This document shows positions 63,700 to 64,000 of a DNA stretch of 64,000 nt, in pieces (position 1 is the first letter of the stretch; each line of letters begins with the position of its first letter). This stretch comes from Symsagittifera roscoffensis (Eukaryota > Xenacoelomorpha > Acoela > Convolutidae): positions 50,121,789 to 50,185,788 of the forward strand of contig NC_087070.1 in the NCBI RefSeq assembly GCF_963678635.1, written 5' to 3'. The notes beneath the pieces were generated by a model, which saw nothing but the letters and a program-made list of their open reading frames with translations, searched no databases and had not been told where the DNA came from. Position numbers and translations under genes: made by a program.

Positions 63700-64000
63700 A
63701 AGAAGCAGATATAAACAGGCATTTAGTTAAACTAAAAACAAAATCAGAAGATCTCTTCGCCATTGCAGATTCTGGAAACCCTATGTCTTTTCTGAACAAA
63801 AAAACAGCAGAAAGGCTACGCCAAAACAATAGCTCCAAAAAAATTTAAACTCAACCCACCGGCGGTTATAATGGAAAGTACATCGTTCCAAAAAGGCGAC
63901 TAATCATTGCTGTAGAATCCGGACTGTGGATAATCCAATCGGCTCCGTTCATCATCGTAGACGACCAGAAGGCAAATATCATCGGGCTGAACATCCTACC
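63700..64000 (+). pseudogene. Aspartic protease region, cut by window end
   Basis: Ala-Asp-Ser-Gly-Asn (63765-63779) resembles the retropepsin active site, although the usual Asp-Ser/Thr-Gly-Ala ends in Asn here. The second hallmark, Ile-Ile-Gly-Leu-Asn-Ile-Leu, is at 63979-63999 in a different frame, so the gene is frameshifted. RT would follow outside the window. Confidence 0.55.

Overview
This is AT-rich nuclear DNA from a eukaryote, most likely an invertebrate animal. The evidence is one intron-containing rhodopsin-class receptor gene on the plus strand, long AT-rich introns, and a very high load of retrotransposons, short non-autonomous elements and satellite DNA. There are no operons, bacterial-type genes, CRISPR arrays or recognisable tRNA/rRNA genes. 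A 200-base run of N (32687-32886) marks an assembly gap. I cannot name the species.

Layout. 1-4402: decayed Ty3/gypsy relic (coiled-coil Gag, protease, reverse transcriptase, RNase H), plus strand. 4403-11297: non-coding DNA with a dispersed palindromic motif, an LTR-like relic, a TA-flanked MITE and several copies of a ~530 bp element family that I interpret as Helentron-like (Helitron2-type) non-autonomous elements. 11298-32294: one ~21 kb LTR retroelement on the minus strand, bounded by 2,229 bp direct repeats that differ at about seven positions. In its sense direction it reads leader, Gag (in pieces), CCHC zinc knuckle, protease, RT, RNase H, integrase with a GPY/F-type C-terminus, two tiny membrane proteins, a 395-codon frame with no AUG, an Env-like glycoprotein (broken into surface and transmembrane parts), and a 602-residue protein. 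All ORFs after integrase overlap one another; two junctions are ATGA. A partial copy of the terminal repeat abuts its right end.

32887-39364 is non-coding apart from Helentron-like copies. 39365-55687 holds a class A GPCR in four exons (364 residues; all three introns in phase 2; conserved positions at canonical spacings). Its introns carry Helentron-like copies, a MITE, long hairpins and a 3.7 kb satellite with a 35 bp unit. 55688-62180 is non-coding with more Helentron-like copies and a few weak exon candidates. 62180-64000 is the 5' end of another gypsy-like element (LTR, primer binding site, Gag zinc knuckle, protease), cut by the window edge.

The part most worth following up is the 3' cassette of the large retroelement (13831-19781): six overlapping reading frames, one without any start codon, in an element whose near-identical terminal repeats indicate recent insertion although gag, pol and env all carry breaks.
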